This document shows positions 46,089-55,482 of a stretch of 64,000 nt of DNA, piece after piece. The DNA is from Streptomyces neyagawaensis (GTDB lineage: Bacteria; Actinomycetota; Actinomycetes; Streptomycetales; Streptomycetaceae). The stretch spans positions 62,001 to 126,000 of the forward strand of contig NZ_JAMGBG010000043.1 in NCBI RefSeq assembly GCF_023516595.1, given 5' to 3'. The notes below the pieces were generated by a model. The model saw nothing but the letters and a program-made list of their open reading frames with translations, was not told the DNA's origin and did no database searches. Numbering within the stretch: position 1 is the first letter of the stretch; each line of letters opens with the position of its first letter. Made by a program: the position numbers and the translations under genes.

Positions 46089-47950
46089 CTCACGAGGACG
46101 AGGACGACGGCGAGGACGGTGAAGGCGGCGACGGCCTGGGCGAGGTACTGGTGCAACTGCCCGGTCTGCGGCCGCCGCGCCCAGCGGCCGAGCGCACGGG
46201 CACCGTCCGCCACGCCTTGGACGGTGCCGTCGACGAGCCGCTCCGCCCGGACGTCGGTCCACCGCGCCAGCCGGACCGTGGCGCGGGCGGTGCCCCCGAC
46301 GGCGCGGTCCAGGACCCGGTCGTCGAAGACGGCGAGGGCGTCGGCGAGGCGCAGGACCGGACCGACGACGAGGGCCCGCGCCGCCCTCTCCGATCGCAGC
46401 CATTCCGACGCCGGGACCGTGATCCGGGTGGGAAGGGCGCGCGCTTGCGGACCATGCGTCCAGACCACGGCCGAGACGGCGACCGCGAGCACACCGGACA
46501 CGACGAACTCCCACGCCCGCGGCTCCGGTTGCCCGTGCTCGCCGAGCACCCGCTCCACCGCGTCGCGTACGGGAGGGAAGGAGGTGACGGTCAGGGCGGC
46601 GCAGGCGACGGCCAGGGTCACCAGCGGCAGCCGGATCGCGTACGGCGGGCTCGCGTACGGCGGCAGCGCCGCACGGGCCTCCGGTGCGGCGTCGGGCCGC
46701 CAGACGAACCACAGCGCCTTGGTGCTGTAGACGGCGGAGATCACCGCGCCGGCCAGCCCGACGGCGTACAGCGCCGTGCTGTCGTGGAGGGCACCGGCGA
46801 GGAGGACGTCCTTCGCCGCCCACAGCGCCAAGGGCGGGACGCCCGCCAGCGTCAGGGCCGCGACGCCGAAGTTGATGCCGGTCGTACGGTGCCGCCGTGC
46901 CGCGCCGCGCAAAGCGGGCAGCGCCTTGGTACCGAGGGTGGTCAGCCAGGCGCCGGCGACGAGGAACGCCAGGCTCTTCGCGACGGCGTGTGCGACGAGT
47001 TGCAGGGTTCCGCCGGTGATCGCGCCGGTTCCCGCGGCGAGGACCATGAAGCCGATCTGCGCGCAGGTGGAGGCGGCCAGCAACTGCTTGAGGTCGGTCT
47101 GCGCCACGGCGACAAGGCCGAGCAGTACCGCCGTCACCGCGCCCGTCCACGCCACGACGGGCGCACCCCAGCCGGAGCGGGTGAGCAGCGGCTCCAGCCG
47201 CAGCAGCAGATACGCCCCGGCGACCACCATGGTCGCCGAGTGCAGCAGGGCGGAAACCGGGCTCGGGCCCAGCATCGCCCTGGACAGCCAGAAGCTGAAG
47301 GGCAGTTGGGCGGACTTGCCGAACGCGGCCACGATGACGCCGGCGGTGATGACGTCCGCCCAGGCGCCGGTCGCGTGCGGAAGGTCGTCGAGGGCGAGGG
47401 AACCGGACCGACCGCTCGCCAGCGCCGCGCCGGCGGCGAGGTAGAGGCCGAGATCGGCCGCGCGGGTGGTGAGGAAGGCCGTGGCGGCGGCGTCGCCGCG
47501 TCCCGGGTCGCGCCACCGGTAGCCGATCAGTGCCCAGGAGGTGGCGCCCATCACCTCCCACGCCATCAGCAGGACCGGGAGCGTGGTCGCGGTGACCGTC
47601 GTCAGCATCGCGCCGCTGAAGAGCAGCATCAGCCCGAAGAATCGGGCGCGGGCCTCACCCGGCCCGATGTCCGCGACGCTGAACACCAGGACAGCCACCG
47701 TCACGGCCGTGACGGTGACGGCCATCAGGCCCGACAGCCCGTCGACCGCGAGCCCGGCGGGAAGCCCTTCCAGCAGGGGCGCCTCGACCCGCGGATGCGC
47801 GAACGCCGCGGTGACGGCGAGGCCGAGCGCGGCGACGGCCGCGACGACCGCGACACCGGGCGCGTAGCGGTCCGCCGGGCGGCCGGCGACCGCGAGCAGT
47901 GTCCCCGCGGTCAGCGGCAGCGCGACGAGCGCCCACAGCAGCGCGCTCAC
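46085..47950 (-). CDS. nuoL: NuoL-like proton-pumping subunit
   Basis: A 621-residue antiporter-type subunit, close to the usual 600-650. The conserved Glu is in LMAWEVMGATSWALIGYRW and the Lys/His block in FGKSAQLPFSFWLSRAMLGP and SALLHSATMVVAGAYL. The C-terminal amphipathic region with ARWTDVRAERLVDG fits the lateral helix HL typical of NuoL. The GTG overlaps the nuoK stop (GTGA). Confidence 0.92.
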
Positions 47951-48252
47951 TCCTTCAACTCCGCCGCCATGTCCGTCATGTCGACCTCACGGGCCCGGAA
48001 CAGGGCGGTGACGACGGCGAATCCGACGGCCATCTCCACCGCCATGACCGTGACCGCCAGGACGACCAGCACCTGCCCGTCGGCGACGGCCGGGGCGACG
48101 TGTCGCCAGACGGCCGCCGCGCCCACGATCACGCCGCCCAGCATCAGTTCGAGCCCCATCATGAGCATCACCACGGACTGCTGGGTGAGCACCCCGAACA
48201 GGCCGATGCTGAACAGCGCGGCGGCGAGCAGCAGGAACGGCTCCAGACTCAT
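47947..48252 (-). CDS. nuoK: NuoK-like membrane subunit
   Basis: A 101-residue, three-helix subunit of normal length. Both family glutamates are kept: GLELMLGGVI (helix 2) and VMAVEMAVGFAVV (helix 3). The ATG overlaps the nuoJ stop as ATGA. Together with A, H and J it forms the proximal half of the membrane arm. Confidence 0.92.
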   Translation of the reverse strand: MSLEPFLLLAAALFSIGLFGVLTQQSVVMLMMGLELMLGGVIVGAAAVWRHVAPAVADGQVLVVLAVTVMAVEMAVGFAVVTALFRAREVDMTDMAAELKE

Positions 48253-48812
48253 CGGCCCGTTCCTCCTCGTACCGGGTCGTCGGCGCAGCGCGCGTCGACG
48301 TCGTCGCCGTAGCGGTCGTAGCGGCCCCGGCGGGTGGCCAGGACGACGGTCGCGACGATGGTGGCGACCAGGGCGAGGCCGAGGGTCATCATGGTGAGCA
48401 TCTGAGGGCCCATCAGCGACAGGCCCAGGTCCCTGGTGGGGTCGGCCGACGGCTCGCCGCGGCGGGCCGGCCAGGGAGCGAGCAGGATCCCCGCGACGAG
48501 GACGGCGAGGACCGCCGCGCAGATCACGACCGCCCCCTTGGCGTTGTGCACCATCGTCATCGGCATCAGCCCGGCCGGGTTCATCATGTACATCACCATG
48601 AACACGGCCATGACGGCCATCTCGATGGTCATCATCAGCACGATCACGACGCCGAGGTAGTCGAGTCCGAGCAGCAGCACCTCGCCGCCGACGCAGAGCA
48701 GCGAGGTCAGCAGCGCGTACGTCGCCCGGGCCATGGAGTCGAACCGGAACACCATGACCCCGGCGGCCACCGCAGGCAGGGCGAGCGCCCAGAAGACGAC
48801 GTCGTCGAACAC
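48249..48812 (-). CDS. nuoJ: NuoJ-like membrane subunit
   Basis: A 187-residue, four- to five-helix subunit. Typical motifs are SMARATYALLTSLLCVGGEVLLLGLDYLGVVIVLMMTIEMAV and MVMYMMNP. The GTG start (48812) follows GAGCGGGGACC. The stop overlaps the nuoK ATG. A Met-rich segment (AVFMVMYMMNPAGLMPMTM) is unusually marked. Confidence 0.88.
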   Translation of the reverse strand: MFDDVVFWALALPAVAAGVMVFRFDSMARATYALLTSLLCVGGEVLLLGLDYLGVVIVLMMTIEMAVMAVFMVMYMMNPAGLMPMTMVHNAKGAVVICAAVLAVLVAGILLAPWPARRGEPSADPTRDLGLSLMGPQMLTMMTLGLALVATIVATVVLATRRGRYDRYGDDVDARCADDPVRGGTGR

Positions 48813-48827
48813 GTTCGGTCCCCGCTC

Positions 48828-49772
48828 TCATCCGTTCAGGACGACGACGGCGACGACCAGCGCCTGGAGCAGGGTCACCGGCACCAGCACCGTCCACGCC
48901 ACCTCCATGTACCGCTCCATCCGCAGCACGGGCAGCGCGCGCCGCCCGGCCACCAGCAGCGCCAGCACGGCGGCCGTCTTCAGCAGCGTCCAGGCCCATC
49001 CCGGCAGCAGCGGGCCGTTGCCCCCGCCGAGGAACAGCGGCACGCTGAATCCGGCCGTCACCACGAGCAGCAGCCACCGTCCGCCCAGGAACACCAGCCG
49101 GTCCACGCCGGCCAGTTCGGCGGCGGCGCCACCGGCCGCGTCCCGGGCCACCGGGTGGGCGAACGGCCCCCAGAAGGCCATCGCGAGCGCGCTCGACAGA
49201 TAGACGGCGAACGCGCCCGGCATCCACACCACGAACCACAGGCCGTCCTGGGCCGCGACCACCTCCCCGATCCGCAAGGATCCGGCTCCCAGGGCGGCGG
49301 TGGTGATCGCGAGCATGTGCGGGAGTTCGTACGCCAGCCCCTGGGCCAGGAACCGGTGTCCCCCGATCAGTGCCAGCGCCGAGTTGGGGCCCCAGCCCGT
49401 CAGCCACACCGCCGCCCAGGCCAGGACCTCCATCGCGTTGAACCACACGATGCCGACCGGCGGATCGCTCACCGCGGAGAAGCCCCACGGCAGGACGGCA
49501 CCCGCGAGCACCGCCGCCACCGGGACAAGCACCACGCCCAGCCTGCCCAGCAGCCGGTCGTCGGCCGTCGTACGACGAGGCTGCTGGACGAGCAGCCGCA
49601 GAGCCTCACGCACGGGGGCCAGCGCCCTCAGCCCTGCCTCGCGCGGACCTGCCGCGGGGCCGCGCTCGGCCGACGCGGACAGCACCGCGTCGAACCCGGC
49701 GGTGGCCACGGCGGCCGCTGCCAGGGCGAGGGGAAGAACGAGCGTCGCCCACAGCGGCGCGGCCTCAGCCAT
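48828..49772 (-). CDS. nuoH: NuoH-like quinone-site membrane subunit
   Basis: A 314-residue, eight-helix subunit. The region SALALIGGHRFLAQGLAYELPHML matches the NuoH core where the quinone channel is lined by conserved acidic and aromatic residues (here a Tyr-Glu pair). In standard complex I this subunit meets NuoB and NuoD. Its ATG lies 8 bases inside the end of the degenerate B/D gene, so the two are tightly coupled. Confidence 0.9.
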   Translation of the reverse strand: MAEAAPLWATLVLPLALAAAAVATAGFDAVLSASAERGPAAGPREAGLRALAPVREALRLLVQQPRRTTADDRLLGRLGVVLVPVAAVLAGAVLPWGFSAVSDPPVGIVWFNAMEVLAWAAVWLTGWGPNSALALIGGHRFLAQGLAYELPHMLAITTAALGAGSLRIGEVVAAQDGLWFVVWMPGAFAVYLSSALAMAFWGPFAHPVARDAAGGAAAELAGVDRLVFLGGRWLLLVVTAGFSVPLFLGGGNGPLLPGWAWTLLKTAAVLALLVAGRRALPVLRMERYMEVAWTVLVPVTLLQALVVAVVVLNG

Positions 49773-51084
49773 GAGCCGCTCCGGACAGGGCAGCCGACGT
49801 GAGTTCTTCGAGGTCGGGATCCAGGCTGGCCACGACGATCCGCGCGCCGGCGAACTCGGCGCCGATCAGCAGTTCGGGGAGGAGACTCAGCAACGCCTGC
49901 GACGGTGGCCGCGATCCGCCCAGTACGCCACGCGGACCGGTCCGGTCGTCCGGCGTCAACGGCCCTTCGTCGTCGAGCCCGTCGAGGCCGCGCTCGATCT
50001 CGCCGATCCACACGAGCAGCCGGTCGTGGGCGTCCCCGTCCGCGGCGAGCGCCGGCCCGGTCACCCCGGCCGCCCGCGCCCTGGCCGCCGGCAACTCCCC
50101 CAGTCCGGTGATCGACCAGCGCAGGGTCCGGGAGCGCCGGATCCTGCGGAGCGTCCTGCGCAGGTCGCCGCCGATCACCTCGCGCGACGTACCCGACAGC
50201 AAGGCGTCCCGCAGCCGGCGGCACCGCGCGGCGACGTCCTCCCAGCCGACGACGGCGAGGAGCCGTCCCACGCTGTCCAGATGCGCGGCGCAGCGTCGGC
50301 GCGCCGCGCGGTCCCCGGTGACCGGCTCGCCCCGCGCGGCCCGCAGCCAGGGTTCGTCCCAGAAGGGGAGTCGGCGGCCGGGCGCCGCGGGGAGGTGGTC
50401 CACTTCGACGTCCTGCACGACGTCTCCTTGCAGGGTGCAGCGGAGAATGAGCCCCGCGGGCCAGTCGCTCAGCGCGGGACCGAGGGGCACGTGCAGCTGA
50501 TCGAGCCTCAGCCCGTCCCGGTCGTCGCCGCGTTCGGCCATCGGCAGTCCCGCCACCTCGCCCATGGCGTGCATGTTGTGCATACCGCCCATGCCCTGCA
50601 TGCCGTGCATATCGTGACCGGTGTGATCGCCAGGGCCGGCGGATGCCTCGGGGGGCGGGCTGTCGTGGTGCGTGCCGTGGCCGTGGCCGTGGACGTCGCC
50701 GTGCCCCTCGTGCGGGCCGGGCCCAGGAGCCACGGGTACGTCCGCCACGGCGGCGGCCGGGCGCCGGGTCGCGGCCCTGTCGACCAGCTCCGCGCGGGCC
50801 CTGTCGAGGGCGTCGGCCACCCGCCCGTTCTCCCCCACCACGACGCGCAGGGCGGGCTCCGGCATCGATCCCCCGACGGCGTCCAGCCACTGCGCGTCCC
50901 CGGGCGCCGGGACACCGCATACGAGCAGCAGATCCGCGGCAGCCGGAGTGTCCACGACGGGCCACCCCCGCCGACGCACCTCCGCCTCGGCCTCCAGCCG
51001 GAGTTCCGTCGCTCCGGGCAGGGTCACCGCCAGCACCGCCGGGCGCCTCATCGCCGTACGCCGGAGGGCGCGGCTCAGGTCCAC
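49765..51084 (-). CDS. degenerate NuoB-NuoD-like fusion with a His/Met-rich insert
   Basis: A 439-residue protein. GTG 51084 has GAGGGGG eight bases upstream and overlaps the nuoA stop by 10 bases; a later ATG (51051) has no such site. Residues 12-95 resemble NuoB in shape: ADLLLVCGVPAPGDAQW followed by SMPEPALRVVVGENG, matching the ADxxxVxGT and MPEPxxVVxxG blocks, but the Cys residues that hold cluster N2 are absent. Residues 194-439 resemble NuoD: LDQLHVPLGPALSDWPAGLI at the start and VASLDPDLEEL at the end, yet the quinone-contact HRG-type residues are not seen. Between them, residues 125-182 are a His/Met-rich segment (HEGHGDVHGHGHGTHH; MHGMQGMGGMHNMHAMG), which probably binds copper or zinc. 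It has no signal peptide. It most likely caps the membrane arm in place of NuoB/NuoD. Confidence 0.75.
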   Translation of the reverse strand: MDLSRALRRTAMRRPAVLAVTLPGATELRLEAEAEVRRRGWPVVDTPAAADLLLVCGVPAPGDAQWLDAVGGSMPEPALRVVVGENGRVADALDRARAELVDRAATRRPAAAVADVPVAPGPGPHEGHGDVHGHGHGTHHDSPPPEASAGPGDHTGHDMHGMQGMGGMHNMHAMGEVAGLPMAERGDDRDGLRLDQLHVPLGPALSDWPAGLILRCTLQGDVVQDVEVDHLPAAPGRRLPFWDEPWLRAARGEPVTGDRAARRRCAAHLDSVGRLLAVVGWEDVAARCRRLRDALLSGTSREVIGGDLRRTLRRIRRSRTLRWSITGLGELPAARARAAGVTGPALAADGDAHDRLLVWIGEIERGLDGLDDEGPLTPDDRTGPRGVLGGSRPPSQALLSLLPELLIGAEFAGARIVVASLDPDLEELTSAALSGAAHG

Positions 51085-51425
51085 CGCAGAGCCCCCTCGC
51101 GCCAGGCGTACGCCACCGCCGCGAACAGCACGCCGAGGAAGAGGAACATCTCCACGACGGCCGGGGTCCCCACCTCCGAGACGACCTTCGCCCACGGGTA
51201 CATGAAGAGCATCTCCATGTCGAAGGCCAGGAAGATCATGGTCACCGGGTACCAGCGCACATGGAAGCGGGACACGGCGTGTTCTCCCGGCCCGAACCCA
51301 CCGGAGAAGGGACCGGTTTCGAGGGGGGTGCGGGCCGCCGCCAGCCACAGGCCCAGCCCGTACAGGGCGGCCAGACCGGCGCCGACCACGCCGAGCAGGA
51401 CCAGCATCGACTGCCACGCGTCCAT
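51075..51425 (-). CDS. nuoA: NuoA-like membrane subunit
   Basis: A 116-residue, three-helix subunit. Motif FHVRWYPVTMIFLAFDMEMLFMYPWA holds the family Asp and Glu. The start at ATG 51425 follows GGGAGG; an upstream extension has no such site. It is the first gene of the operon, 111 bases from a CsoR-type box. Confidence 0.9.
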   Translation of the reverse strand: MDAWQSMLVLLGVVGAGLAALYGLGLWLAAARTPLETGPFSGGFGPGEHAVSRFHVRWYPVTMIFLAFDMEMLFMYPWAKVVSEVGTPAVVEMFLFLGVLFAAVAYAWREGALRWT

Positions 51426-51535
51426 CCGCCCGACCTCCCTTCCCGGCGTCGTCCCGCTCATGGTGCGCGACCGGCTGGTCCGGACCCCGGAGGCAGGGCC
51501 CAAGCCGTCGGCGACAGGTCCGTCCGGCCGACCCC

Positions 51536-51552
51536 TAACCCCCTGGGGGTAT
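51536..51552. promoter_or_regulatory. CsoR-type operator between the nuo-like operon and a small divergent gene
   Basis: TAACCCCCTGGGGGTAT, one mismatch from the perfect palindrome. It lies between nuoA (minus, start 51425) and the small gene at 51618 (plus), so it may control both. Confidence 0.75.
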
Positions 51553-51617
51553 CATCGGCGCCGGTACGCTGACGGGCCGCGACGGTTCCGGAGGCGTCGC
51601 GGCGGCGGCACGGCGAG

Positions 51618-52082
51618 ATGACGGAGCGTATGAACAGCGGGGCGAGAGCGGGGCGGGGGGCGGTCGGACGACTGCTGCTCCTGCTGCTCCTCGCTCTCGG
51701 TCTGATGCACCTCCTCGCCCACGCGGGCGGCGCGGACACGGGTCCGGAGAAGGGGACCGCCGCCGCCCACGCCCACACCCGTCACGTGGAGGCGGAGCCG
51801 ACCGCACCGGATGACGGGGCGGCCCCGCCTCTCGCGGTGGTTTCCGGGGAGCACAGCCATCCCGGCACGTCGGACACGGCGGGATTCGGTCTGTGCGTCG
51901 CCGTCATCGGCTGCTGTGCTCTCCTGGCCGCAGGCGGCCGGCGTCTCCACGGGCGTCGCTTCGCGGTGTTCCTGTACCTCAGGCGGCGTGTTCGGGCCGC
52001 GTGGCGGATCCTGCGTCGGCCACCCCGCCCAAGACGTTCACCGAGCGTCGACATCACACAGCTGGCCGTCCTGCGGATCTAG
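51618..52082 (+). CDS. small membrane protein with His-rich loop
   Basis: A 154-residue protein. One hydrophobic segment at residues of about 18-36 (RLLLLLLLALGLMHLLAHAGG) and another at about 90-107 (GLCVAVIGCCALLAAGGRR). Between them is a His-rich stretch (AAAHAHTRHVE, SGEHSHPG). The C-terminus is basic and ends VDITQLAVLRI, similar to the ending of DUF6153 proteins (LSVLSRLRI), so it may belong to the same group. The ATG at 51618 or the one at 51630 may be used. It is divergent from the nuo-like operon under a shared CsoR-type box, suggesting copper control. Confidence 0.68.
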   Translation: MTERMNSGARAGRGAVGRLLLLLLLALGLMHLLAHAGGADTGPEKGTAAAHAHTRHVEAEPTAPDDGAAPPLAVVSGEHSHPGTSDTAGFGLCVAVIGCCALLAAGGRRLHGRRFAVFLYLRRRVRAAWRILRRPPRPRRSPSVDITQLAVLRI

Positions 52083-52295
52083 GCCGCGTCACGGGCACGC
52101 AGGCATGAGCACCGTCGTACCACCAGGTCGTACGACGCGGCCCGGCCCCGCTCGACGACCGGCACCGACGAGGTTCCGGCCCGGCGAGGAACCGGTGAGC
52201 CTGCCGCCGATCCCGACGTACCCCTGACACGCACGCCCCGCGGGTCGGCATGCCCTCGCGCCTGCCCGGCCCGCCCGCGACAAAGGCCTCGATCC

Positions 52296-53126
52296 GTGAC
52301 CCAGCACCACCTCGCCGACCCCGTCGGCATACCCACCCGCCCGCAGACACCCTCCTCCCACCGGGACTCCCGGCACCCCGGACAGCAGCCGCGTGTCCCT
52401 GTCCGCCCTGACGCCCAGGAAGCCACCGGTGGCCGCCGTGCACGTCGGCGGGCGAACAAGCGCACACCGGTGATCGGCGACTACCTGGGGTACGCGACCA
52501 CGTTCGTCGGGGCGGGTCTGATCAGTGGCGCGGTGGTGCACCATCCGCTGGACCCAGACCGGTACACGGTGATCGCGCTGGCCGGGGCGGGTGTCTTCCT
52601 CTTCGCGACCGTACTCAACGAGTTCGTCCTGAAGCGCCGGCGGCCCAGCGCCGCGAAGGTGATCGCGATCGTGGTGGCCTCGCTGGCGCTGTCGTTCGGC
52701 ATCGGCATGCTCAGCGGCGGGCTTCAGCACTTCGAGGACTTCCCGGAACGAGCGGCGATGCTGATCCCGTTCGGGCTGGCTCTGTCGTTCGTGGCGTACG
52801 TGCTGCGTTACGACGCCGCGCGCTGGCGCAGCATCGTCGGCCCGACCGGACTCCTGGTCCTGGTCACGGCCGCGGTCGCGTTCGTCGGGCTGCGCGGTGT
52901 CGCGGCCGACATGGCGGCGGAGTCCGGCGGTGGCGGCCACAGCCACGGCGAGGAGAGCACCGGCGACTCGGAGACGGAGGACGGGCACGCCGCCGACCAC
53001 GACTCCGAGGACACGGGAACGAAGGCGCCCAAGGCATCGCCCGGCGCCGACACCCGCGGCGAGGACACCCGGAGCGGCGCCGACGACGGAGAGGCCGGCC
53101 ACGCGGAGGACGGGCACGGCCACTGA
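52296..53126 (+). CDS. polytopic membrane protein with His-rich C-terminus
   Basis: A 276-residue protein from a GTG after AAAGG. A soluble basic N-terminus (1-55) precedes about five membrane helices (for example YATTFVGAGLISGAVVHHPL, VIALAGAGVFLFATVLNEFV, VIAIVVASLALSFGIGML). The C-terminus is Asp/Glu/Gly/His-rich: GGGGHSHGEESTG, DGHAADHDSED and finally HAEDGHGH. The His clusters suggest metal binding. It lies 213 bases after the small membrane protein gene on the same strand; there is no convincing separate promoter. I do not recognise a named family. Confidence 0.72.
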   Translation: MTQHHLADPVGIPTRPQTPSSHRDSRHPGQQPRVPVRPDAQEATGGRRARRRANKRTPVIGDYLGYATTFVGAGLISGAVVHHPLDPDRYTVIALAGAGVFLFATVLNEFVLKRRRPSAAKVIAIVVASLALSFGIGMLSGGLQHFEDFPERAAMLIPFGLALSFVAYVLRYDAARWRSIVGPTGLLVLVTAAVAFVGLRGVAADMAAESGGGGHSHGEESTGDSETEDGHAADHDSEDTGTKAPKASPGADTRGEDTRSGADDGEAGHAEDGHGH

Positions 53127-53239
53127 GCCGGAGGCCCGCGTTCGGGGAGCGTTCCGGTATCCGGGCTCCGAGGCCCGGGCACCGGGGGCTCCCGACCCGC
53201 TCCGGAGGTCGGCACCCGCCTCCCGGTGCTCGACCATGG

Positions 53240-53278
53240 CCGGCGCGGTCGTCGTGGCGGTGACGACGACCGCGCCGG
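53240..53278. terminator. hairpin between the convergent membrane protein and DUF1015 genes
   Basis: CCGGCGCGGTCGTCGT (53240-53255) and its complement (53263-53278) make a 16-base-pair perfect stem around a seven-base loop. It lies midway between two convergent genes (stops at 53126 and 53392) and probably terminates both. No T-run follows. Confidence 0.72.
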
Positions 53279-53391
53279 GTCCGAGGGAGGACGATCGCCG
53301 GCCGCCGAGGGATCACCGGCCGCTGGGGGACCGGCCGTCGGGGGTCACGCCGGCTGGGCGGCGCACCCGTGTCGAAGGTGCCGGACCGGCT

Positions 53392-54612
53392 CTACGACAG
53401 GCCCCATACGCGCATCGCCAGCCCGGCCGCCGGCTTGGGGCCGAACGAGGTGGACTTGCGGGGCAACAGGACTCCGGCACCGGCCAGTTCCCATACCGTG
53501 TCCTGACCGATCGCGGGCAGCAGGAGCGCGCAGCCGCCACCCGGAGCGGCGACGGCCGCCGTGGCCTGACGGATGTCGTGCACGTAGGTCACGGCACCGG
53601 GCAGGTCGGGTACGGACCAGGCGTGGCGGATCAGCAGGTGGTCGCTGACAGCGGCGGGGAGCCGCGCCCACAGGCCGGGACGGTCCACCAGTGCTTCGCG
53701 CAGGGCCCCGGGGTCGGGCTCGGTGATGCTCCATGCCTGCCCCGCGCCGGTCAGGACGAGTTCGCCGGGCTCCGGCGGACGGGGCCCTCCGGGGAGCGGG
53801 CGGACCCGGGCCACTTCGGCCGCGTTGCGCGCGGCCTTCGCGGGTTCCAGTGCCGGCACTGTCCGGTGGATCGCGGAGAGCCGCGGGGGGTACATCGCGG
53901 TGTCGACCAGCAGGGCGAGGCTGCCGGTCCACGGGCCCGTCCCGTCGCCGCTCAACTGGAGGCAGGCGGCGTGGCGGTGGTGGCCGTCGGCGATGAGCGC
54001 CTTCGTGACGGACAGAGCGCTGACGAGGTCTTCGAGTTCCGCCCGGTCGTCGCAGGCCCAGAGTATGTGCGTGATCTGTCCGATCCGGGCCACGGTGACC
54101 GGCCTGCGGCGGGTGACGCGGTCCATGAGCTGGGAGGTCGTCGACTCGGTGCCCCGGTGGGCCAGCAGCAGTGGTTCCAGTTGGGCGCGCAGTGCTGACA
54201 TATGGGCGGCGCGCTGCCGGACGACAGGGGCCGACACGTCTTCGTGCGGGAGCAGTCGCCCTGCTTGCCGAGGCAGCAACAAGTCGCCGATCAGGCCGCG
54301 TTGGAGGATCCGGGCGCCGCGCTGCTGCTGGTGGACGTACAGGGCGGGCCGCTCGTCCCGGCGCAGTACGCCGCGCCGCAGCCAGCGCCCCAGTTCACGG
54401 GCGGCGACCTGGGGCGCGTCGGCGTACAGCAGGCGGGCCACGTGGTGGGGGTGGCGTCGGAGCTCACGGATCCGGGACGGGTCGAGGCCGTCGTAAGGCG
54501 GGGCGAGGAGTTCGGACGGGTCGCCGACGCGGTCCGCGTCGTAGCGCACCGCCCGGAAGGGCCGGAGCCGCAACGAGGTCGGTTGGGGAAGGGGAACGAC
54601 AGGGGCGTGCAT
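53392..54612 (-). CDS. DUF1015-family protein
   Basis: A 406-residue cytoplasmic protein of the DUF1015 family. Diagnostic blocks: LAPPYDGLDPSRIRELRRHP near the N-terminus, GLIGDLLLPRQAGRLLPHED, LIADGHHRHAACL, and LLPRKSTSFGPKPAAGL at the end. The family is conserved in bacteria and of unknown biochemistry; it has a His/Asp-rich motif that could bind metal or phosphate. ATG 54612 follows AGGAGC. It lies among copper-related genes, with a terminator-like hairpin separating it from the gene upstream, so it may be unrelated to copper. Confidence 0.88.
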   Translation of the reverse strand: MHAPVVPLPQPTSLRLRPFRAVRYDADRVGDPSELLAPPYDGLDPSRIRELRRHPHHVARLLYADAPQVAARELGRWLRRGVLRRDERPALYVHQQQRGARILQRGLIGDLLLPRQAGRLLPHEDVSAPVVRQRAAHMSALRAQLEPLLLAHRGTESTTSQLMDRVTRRRPVTVARIGQITHILWACDDRAELEDLVSALSVTKALIADGHHRHAACLQLSGDGTGPWTGSLALLVDTAMYPPRLSAIHRTVPALEPAKAARNAAEVARVRPLPGGPRPPEPGELVLTGAGQAWSITEPDPGALREALVDRPGLWARLPAAVSDHLLIRHAWSVPDLPGAVTYVHDIRQATAAVAAPGGGCALLLPAIGQDTVWELAGAGVLLPRKSTSFGPKPAAGLAMRVWGLS

Positions 54613-54645
54613 CGAAAGCTCCTGTGAAGAGGCAGGGCCCAGCGA

Positions 54646-54673
54646 GGGCGGGGCACTGTGTGGTGCCCCGCCC
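54646..54673 (-). terminator. hairpin between the small secreted protein gene and the DUF1015 gene
   Basis: GGGCGGGGCAC (54646-54656) and GTGCCCCGCCC (54663-54673) form an 11-base-pair perfect stem with a six-base loop. It lies 184 bases downstream of the small membrane protein gene ending at 54857 and just before the DUF1015 gene's ribosome site. Confidence 0.6.
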
Positions 54674-54856
54674 CCGGGCTGGAGGGATGGTCAGGTCGGA
54701 CGGTCACGGCCGGAGGGACGGCAGCGGGCCCCGCCGGCGGGTGGCTCGGCAGCGGCACGCGACCGCGGTCGACCGCGGGCCATGACGGCGCTGGGCAGCG
54801 AGTCACGACGGCGGGCGGCTGCGGGCCACCGTGGCGGTCGGCCGCGGGCACTCGGT

Positions 54857-55306
54857 CTAGATGCGCCACCGTGAGGTTCGGACGAGCGCACTGCGGCCGG
54901 TGCGTGAGCTCCGGGTCCTGGGGCCACGACGCAGCACGCGTTGGTATCCCGGCGGCAGGGAAACTCCGAGGAACCCTGCGACGGCCGGCCCTTCGAGCGG
55001 GAGATCCGCACTCGCCTGGGCCGCGGTGCGCACGACCACGCCCGCCGGACAGCCCTCGACCCCGTCAGGGGCGTGGGGCCCATGGGGTTCGTCGCCCGCT
55101 CGCGGCGCCCAAGGCCCGCCAGACGTCGAAAGCCCGGCAAGCGCCGGCACCGACGCGTGCGTGTCCTTCGGCACACCGTGCGGGACGGCGCACAGCAGGA
55201 GCACCATCACGAAGGCGCCCCGGATCACCGAGGCGAGTCGGCGCCACGGCGGCGGGCCCCACGGGGCCCATAAGGCGTGCTCGGGCGTACGGGAGAGTGT
55301 CGGCAC
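54857..55306 (-). CDS. small secreted/membrane protein with C-terminal TSRWRI tail
   Basis: A protein of about 149 residues. One hydrophobic segment at residues of about 25-42 (LASVIRGAFVMVLLLCAVPHG) sets up export or anchoring; the rest is a Gly/Pro/His-containing loop followed by a basic C-terminus ending RSALVRTSRWRI. The gene has no identified domain. The tail pattern, -R-I at the end of a basic segment, resembles the neighbouring small proteins near 51618 and 42462. Start choice is uncertain: GTG 55306 has GAGGA close upstream; longer or shorter starts are possible. It sits between the copper ATPase region and the DUF1015 gene on the minus strand. Confidence 0.58.
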   Translation of the reverse strand: MPTLSRTPEHALWAPWGPPPWRRLASVIRGAFVMVLLLCAVPHGVPKDTHASVPALAGLSTSGGPWAPRAGDEPHGPHAPDGVEGCPAGVVVRTAAQASADLPLEGPAVAGFLGVSLPPGYQRVLRRGPRTRSSRTGRSALVRTSRWRI

Positions 55307-55482
55307 AGGTCCTCGGTCGTCGATCCTCGCCGCCCCGTCTCCGGCAGGGACGGGGTGAGGCGCGGTCAAAGGTGGGGGGCAGGACGGTTTCGACGAACGT
55401 GACGGCCCCTCATGAACACGGGGGACGACGCTCGTCGTGCGGTACAGCCGAACCGGCTACGGTCGGCGGTCCGCCAAGGGCC

